From contig NZ_QUAL01000181.1 of assembly GCF_003579925.1 (NCBI RefSeq), forward strand, positions 1-36,288: DNA of 36,288 nucleotides. The letters run 5' to 3'. This DNA is from Jiangella rhizosphaerae (GTDB lineage Bacteria; Actinomycetota; Actinomycetes; Jiangellales; Jiangellaceae). Numbering within the stretch: the stretch's first letter is position 1; each line of letters starts with the position of its first letter. The translations under genes and the position numbers were made by a program. Below are positions 32,580-36,288 of this stretch, in pieces. A model generated the notes under the pieces. The model was not told the DNA's origin, ran no database searches, and saw only the letters and a list, made by a program, of their open reading frames with translations.

Positions 32580-33062
32580 TCAGAGCGGGCGGGTGTAGTA
32601 GCGGACGGACTTGCCCTTGCCGGCCAGCTCGGCCGAGCCCACCGGGGCGAACCCCATCGACGTGTGCAGGGCATCGGAGGCGGGGTTCGGCGGATCGAGG
32701 TTGACCTCGGCGCACAGCAGGGTCTGCCCCTCCGCACGCGCGGCCGCGATGACGTCCTCGTAGAGCGCCCGCGCCAGGCCCCGGCCGCGGGCGGCCGGCG
32801 CCACGACGACGCGGTCGATGTAGGCGAAGCGCGGGTGGCGGGCCTTGAACCAGTCGAAGTTCTGGCTGGACCGGACGGTGTCCTGGTCGAAGGCGATGAC
32901 CATGGCGGTGAGGTCGTCGGTGACGCGGACCCGCCAGGCGACCTTCAGCAGCTCGCGGAACTCCTCGGCGGTGAGCTCGGACAGCTCCAGGGCGTGATCG
33001 TTGTTCAGCTGGAGGAGGACGGCCTCGTCGGCCTCGGCGGGGGCGCGGAAGGTGTGCGGCAC
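32580..33062 (-). CDS. GNAT family N-acetyltransferase
   Basis: A 160-residue GNAT protein. The acetyl-CoA-binding loop VVVAPAARGRGLARALYEDVI (about 85-105, with RGRGLA at 92-97) and the following NLDPPNPASDALHTSMGFAPVG are typical of the family. The substrate is unknown. The GTG start at 33062 has no Shine-Dalgarno but a TACGCT box 6 nt before it; a frame extending to 33401 overlaps the LLM gene and is rejected. Convergent with mrpG, divergent from the LLM gene with 49 nt between start codons. Confidence 0.88.
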   Translation of the reverse strand: MPHTFRAPAEADEAVLLQLNNDHALELSELTAEEFRELLKVAWRVRVTDDLTAMVIAFDQDTVRSSQNFDWFKARHPRFAYIDRVVVAPAARGRGLARALYEDVIAAARAEGQTLLCAEVNLDPPNPASDALHTSMGFAPVGSAELAGKGKSVRYYTRPL

Positions 33063-33068
33063 GCCACG

Positions 33069-33074
33069 AGCGTA
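33069..33074 (-). promoter_or_regulatory. Candidate leaderless promoter -10 box for the GNAT gene
   Basis: On the minus strand TACGCT (33074-33069) is followed by exactly 6 nt and the GTG at 33062. It has the same spacing as the boxes at 2482-2487 and 21396-21401. Confidence 0.5.
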
Positions 33075-33111
33075 AGGGAACACGTCGCGCCGCCGGCGGG
33101 TTGGCCCAGTC

Positions 33112-33963
33112 ATGGCGATCGAGGTGGGGCGTGCCGGCGTGTGGATCGGCGCACGGAGCTGGCCGGGCGACACCGCGGAGGTGGCGGAGGCGTTCACGGA
33201 GCTGGAGGCGCTGGGGTACGGCGCGGCCTGGCTGGGCGGCGCCGAGGCGGACCTCGTCAGGCCCGAGCAGGTCCTCGCCGCCACGACCCGGCTGACCGCG
33301 GCGACCGGCATCGTCAACGTGTGGACGGAGCCCGCCGACGAGGTGGCTGCGGCGTTCCAGCGGGTCGACGGCGCGTACCCCGACCGGCTGCTGCTGGGCA
33401 TCGGCGCCGGCCACGCGAAGTTCGTCGAGCAGTACCACCGTCCCTACAGCAAGGTCGTGGAGTACCTCGACCAGCTCGACGCGGCCGGCGTTCCGGCGCG
33501 GAAGCGCGCCGTCGCGGCACTCGGGCCGCGGACCATCCGGTTGGCGGGCGAGCGCAGCCTGGGCGCGCACCCCTACCTCGTCACACCCCGGCACACCCGC
33601 CTGGCCCGCGACGTCCTCGGCGACGGGCCGCTGCTGGCGCCGGAGCAGAAGGTCGTGCTGTCGGCGGACGAGGACGAGGTGCTGCGCATCGCCGGCCCGG
33701 TGGTCGCCTTCTACCTCGGCCTGCCGAACTACGTGAACAGCCTGCGTCGCCTCGGCTTCACCGACGACGACCTCAGCGGCTCCGGCAGCCGCCGGCTGGT
33801 CGACGCGCTCGTCGCCTGGGGCGACCCCGAGACCATCGCCGCCCGCGTCGCCGAGCACCACGTCGCCGGCGCCGACCACGTCTGCGTCCAGGTGCTCACC
33901 GGCCGGCCCGGCCTCCCGCGTGCGGAGTGGCGCGCCCTCGCGCCGGCGCTCGTCTCGGACTGA
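33112..33963 (+). CDS. LLM class F420-dependent oxidoreductase
   Basis: A 283-residue protein of the luciferase-like monooxygenase group (TIM barrel). Seen: GVWIGARSWPGDTAEVAEAFTELEALGYGAAWLGG (about 9-44), the LLM core AATTRLTAATGIVNVW, and PDRLLLGIGAGHA (about 90-102), the cofactor-binding glycine stretch. It is on the short side for the family, typical of the actinobacterial TIGR03620-like group. Cofactor F420 is the usual one in this lineage; the substrate is unknown. ATG at 33112 without a clear Shine-Dalgarno. Downstream is a long hairpin shared with the carbonic anhydrase operon. Confidence 0.88.
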   Translation: MAIEVGRAGVWIGARSWPGDTAEVAEAFTELEALGYGAAWLGGAEADLVRPEQVLAATTRLTAATGIVNVWTEPADEVAAAFQRVDGAYPDRLLLGIGAGHAKFVEQYHRPYSKVVEYLDQLDAAGVPARKRAVAALGPRTIRLAGERSLGAHPYLVTPRHTRLARDVLGDGPLLAPEQKVVLSADEDEVLRIAGPVVAFYLGLPNYVNSLRRLGFTDDDLSGSGSRRLVDALVAWGDPETIAARVAEHHVAGADHVCVQVLTGRPGLPRAEWRALAPALVSD

Positions 33964-34030
33964 TCGGGCGGGGAACTACGGCGGCGACGGCGCGGGTGAA
34001 GAACGGCCGGCTGATCCCCGATCCAGAAGA

Positions 34031-34076
34031 TGGTTGGCGGTTTGGTGGTGCCATAGCCCCACCAAACCGCCAACCA
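34031..34076. terminator. 18-bp perfect hairpin, bidirectional terminator or dispersed repeat
   Basis: TGGTTGGCGGTTTGGTGG (34031-34048), loop of 10 nt, CCACCAAACCGCCAACCA (34059-34076): a perfect 18-bp stem in the 160-nt gap between the convergent LLM and carbonic anhydrase genes. The stem is unusually long and regular, and its TTTGG core stands out against the local GC. It may be a dispersed repeat reused as a terminator. Confidence 0.82.
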
Positions 34077-34123
34077 CGAGGCTGTCGGTCGCAGGACGAA
34101 CGATCTTGCTCCCGCGACCGTGA

Positions 34124-34624
34124 TCAAGCCTCTTGAGTGAGCCTCCCGGTGTCGACGTCGTAGAGGAAGCCGCCGACGGGGACGCCCGGCGGGAGGAACG
34201 GCCACGAGCGGATCTTCTGCACGTCCTCGGCGAGGGTGGCCTTCTGGTCGCCGATGAGCTGGAAGTCGAGGCTGCGGACGTCGATGCCGGACGACTGCTC
34301 GATCGCCTCGACGACCTCGTCGGCCGTCGCGCTGGCCATCTTGCACTTCGTGTGCGCGACCACCATGATCCGCGTGACGCCGAGCAGGTGGGTCGCCAGC
34401 GCGAGCGTGCGCAGCACGTCGGTGGTGACGCGGGCGCCGGCGTTGCGCATGATCTTCGCGTCGCCCGGGTTCAGGCCGAGCATGGCCAGCGGCTCGATGC
34501 GGGAGTCCATGCAGGTGACGACCGCCAGCCCGCGCGCGGCCACCGGCTCGAGGCCGGCCAGCGCGAACCGCTCCGCGTAGTGGCCGTTCGCGGACAGGAC
34601 GTCGCTGAACTCGTCGGACCGCAT
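34124..34624 (-). CDS. Beta-class carbonic anhydrase
   Basis: A 166-residue enzyme that interconverts CO2 and bicarbonate. Zinc ligands C38 (VVTCMDSR), H91 and C94 (AHTKC) and the dyad D40/R42 are all present, so the site is complete. This is the short type seen in mycobacteria and other actinobacteria. The ATG at 34624 is chosen because GAGAGGAG lies about 5 nt upstream; an in-frame ATG at 34660 is weaker. The gene starts 10 nt after the sucrase/ferredoxin-like stop, so it is the last gene of that operon. Confidence 0.93.
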   Translation of the reverse strand: MRSDEFSDVLSANGHYAERFALAGLEPVAARGLAVVTCMDSRIEPLAMLGLNPGDAKIMRNAGARVTTDVLRTLALATHLLGVTRIMVVAHTKCKMASATADEVVEAIEQSSGIDVRSLDFQLIGDQKATLAEDVQKIRSWPFLPPGVPVGGFLYDVDTGRLTQEA

Positions 34625-34634
34625 CGGGCTCCTC

Positions 34635-35543
34635 TCACTGTGGAACGGGGACATCGGCACGGTACGCGATCGGGGTGACCGGGCTTTTGCCGCACGACTC
34701 CGGACGGGGCGGCTGCTGCTCCTCGGCGCGGACGGCGACGGTCCAGCTGCGCCCGTCGCGATGTTCGACGACGGCGTCCCAGGCGCGGTCGGCGACCGGG
34801 ACCAGCGACGACACCGTCAGGTCGTCGAGGCCGGTGTGGCCGAGCAGCCGGCGCACGGCGGCCTCGGCGGACTGGCCGGGCCGCTCGAACGTGCTGCGCC
34901 CGCGGTAGCCGTCGTCGAGGAAGCGGCCCGCCCGTGCCTCCTCGACCAGCAGCAACGCCAGCTTGTCGTCCATCCGCCCGTACATGACGCCGTGGGGCAG
35001 CAGCACCGCGGTGGGGGCGAACCGGTGGCCGCCGAGGTGGGTGGTCTCCCAGACCCGGCCGAGCACGTCGTCGCGCAGCCCCGCGACGAGCGCGCGGCCC
35101 TTCACCGCGCAGCACAGGTCGCGGCGGCCGTTCGTGCAGACGAGCAGCAGCGGTTCGGTCTCCGGCCGCAGTTCCGGCAGCCCGGCCGGGGAACCGGCTC
35201 CGAGGGCGGCGAAGTCGAGCGAGCGCAGCGCGTCGGGCGATGGCAGCCAGCCGCCGAGCAGGAACGTCGCGCCCGGCGTGGTACCGGCCAGCCACACCCG
35301 GTGCGCCGCCGGATGGTGCGTGTCGGGATGCCGCCGCGGCCGCCGGACCAGTGCGACCCGGCCGCCGTGCTCGGCCGCGGCCGCGTCGAGGTCACGCCCG
35401 AGCGACGGGTCCAGGTGCGACTGTGTCAGCGCCTTCGCACCCCACGGGCCGGGTTGCTCGACGACCAGCCACCAGGCCGCGACGGGCGCCGTCCCGGCCA
35501 GCGGCTCGGCCAGCTCGCGGCCGAGGTCCGAGCAGAGCGTCAC
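34635..35543 (-). CDS. Sucrase/ferredoxin-like family protein
   Basis: A 302-residue protein of the sucraseferredoxin-like family (thioredoxin-fold, possibly iron-sulfur binding). The signature CTNGRRDLCCAVKGRAL (C136, C144, C145) and ETTHLGGHRFAPTAVLLPHGVMYGRM (H169, H173) matches the family's [2Fe-2S] site region. Its physiological role is unknown. GTG start at 35543, inside the MFS stop (GTGA overlap), so translation is coupled to the transporter. Carbonic anhydrase follows after 10 nt. Confidence 0.85.
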   Translation of the reverse strand: MTLCSDLGRELAEPLAGTAPVAAWWLVVEQPGPWGAKALTQSHLDPSLGRDLDAAAAEHGGRVALVRRPRRHPDTHHPAAHRVWLAGTTPGATFLLGGWLPSPDALRSLDFAALGAGSPAGLPELRPETEPLLLVCTNGRRDLCCAVKGRALVAGLRDDVLGRVWETTHLGGHRFAPTAVLLPHGVMYGRMDDKLALLLVEEARAGRFLDDGYRGRSTFERPGQSAEAAVRRLLGHTGLDDLTVSSLVPVADRAWDAVVEHRDGRSWTVAVRAEEQQPPRPESCGKSPVTPIAYRADVPVPQ

Positions 35544-36288
35544 GCCTCCACGGTACGGGTCCGGTGCCGCAGCAGGAGCAGCGCACCCACCGCGGCGGCC
35601 GCCGCGCACACGGCCGCGCCGGTGAACGTCGCCTGCAACTGCTCGACGATCGCCTGCCGGACGGCGTCGTCGTACGGGCCGCAGTCGGTGGGGGAGTCCG
35701 GGCACAGGACGGCCGGCGACTCGATGTCCGCCTGGACGGAGTACAGCCGCCGCAGGCCGATCGCGGTCAGCGCCGACAGTCCGGCCAGCATACCGATCAT
35801 CCGCGCGACGACGAGCAGCGCGCTGGCGACGCCGTGGGTCTCGCGCGGCGCCGCGGCCAGCAACGCGGCGTTCACCGGGGCGATCGCCAGCCCGAACCCG
35901 AGCCCGGCCGCCACCAGCACCGCGTCGTCGCCGACGCCGTCCAGCGAGCCGACGCCCCACGTCGCCATCACGGCGAGCCCGGCGGTGCCCAGCGCCATGC
36001 CGGCGCCGGCCAGCGGCGCCGGTCCGTACCGGCGCAGCAGCCAGCCACCGAGCAGCGCGCCCACCGGCAGCGCGACCAGGAACCGCAGCAGCACCAGCGC
36101 GGCGTCCAGCTGGTCGGCGCCGTCGAGAACGGTGCGGGCGAGGATGGGGACGTCGACGACGACGGCGACCAGCGATGCGCCGACGAACAGACTGACGACC
36201 AGCGCGCCCCAGGCGGGCCGGGCCCGGACGGCGTCCGGCGGGACGAGCGGCGCGGCGGCGCGGCGCTGCCGCCAGGCGAACGCCGCCA
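35540..36288 (-). CDS. MFS transporter, partial (N-terminal part missing)
   Basis: The frame is open from the right edge of the window to TGA at 35540, about 248 visible residues. Visible segments include about 26 residues starting GALVVSLFVGASLVAVVVDVPI, then VLLRFLVALPVGALLGGWLLRR, LAGAGMALGTAGLAVMATW, DDAVLVAAGLGFGLAIAPVNAALLAA, GVASALLVVARMIGMLAGLSALTAIG and a last ATFTGAAVCAAAAAVGALLLL, fitting the second half of a major facilitator. The periplasmic loop holds CPDSPTDCGPYDD with two cysteines. Substrate unknown. It leads the operon with the sucrase/ferredoxin-like and carbonic anhydrase genes. Confidence 0.88.
   Translation of the reverse strand, partial: AAFAWRQRRAAAPLVPPDAVRARPAWGALVVSLFVGASLVAVVVDVPILARTVLDGADQLDAALVLLRFLVALPVGALLGGWLLRRYGPAPLAGAGMALGTAGLAVMATWGVGSLDGVGDDAVLVAAGLGFGLAIAPVNAALLAAAPRETHGVASALLVVARMIGMLAGLSALTAIGLRRLYSVQADIESPAVLCPDSPTDCGPYDDAVRQAIVEQLQATFTGAAVCAAAAAVGALLLLRHRTRTVEA

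Overview
The window is very GC-rich and dense in genes, with little intergenic space, GTG starts, many 4-nt ATGA/GTGA stop-start overlaps and hairpin terminators. An HrdB/SigA-type principal sigma factor, a ParE-type topoisomerase subunit, a PAC2 protein, a DUF7455 zinc-ribbon protein and an F420-type LLM oxidoreductase place it in a high-GC actinobacterium (Actinomycetota). I cannot fix the genus from sequence alone.

Layout. 1-5538: the end of a HEPN-like gene, a PAC2 protein, a membrane M48 protease (minus strand), and a MacAB-like efflux operon of adaptor, ATPase and FtsX/MacB permease. 5537-5727: a large nested inverted repeat that fills the gap before a 1003-residue secreted subtilisin (minus strand). 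8904-12534: an ABC-2 export system coupled to a NarL/DesK-type two-component pair. 12535-13112: a gene-free island of structured repeats. 13113-18872: DNA polymerase IV (minus strand), then a UspA protein, an HhH-GPD repair protein, a SpoIIE-type PP2C phosphatase with PAS and GAF regions, and the principal sigma factor. 19055-19913: an unrecognised two-gene cassette bracketed by two similar terminators.

19963-23139 holds a RibD/DHFR-like reductase, an arginase-fold enzyme, a rhomboid protease and a DUF1579/ArsR/AHSA1 cluster with a clear palindromic operator. 23154-25745 has DUF7455 (minus strand) and parE (plus strand) as divergent genes; the DUF7455 side carries a candidate SigR/SigH-type promoter. 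25904-32579 is a small membrane-anchored protein followed by a complete Mrp Na+/H+ antiporter operon (an A+B fusion, then C, D, E, F and G), every junction being a 4-nt overlap. 32580-36288 has a GNAT acetyltransferase, an LLM oxidoreductase and a minus-strand operon of MFS transporter, sucrase/ferredoxin-like protein and beta-carbonic anhydrase; the MFS gene runs off the right edge.

Most of the window is ordinary chromosome. The signals that gene annotation does not explain are: (1) two inverted ~135-bp copies of a long hairpin element (12567-12700 and 12952-13086) whose stems differ by compensatory changes; (2) a 191-bp inverted repeat (5537-5727) with a 21-bp module reversed between its arms; (3) a palindrome at 12787-12854 built from the same modules as (2); (4) the cassette at 19055-19913; and (5) three start codons that each sit exactly 6 nt after a TANNNT box with no Shine-Dalgarno, suggesting leaderless transcripts.
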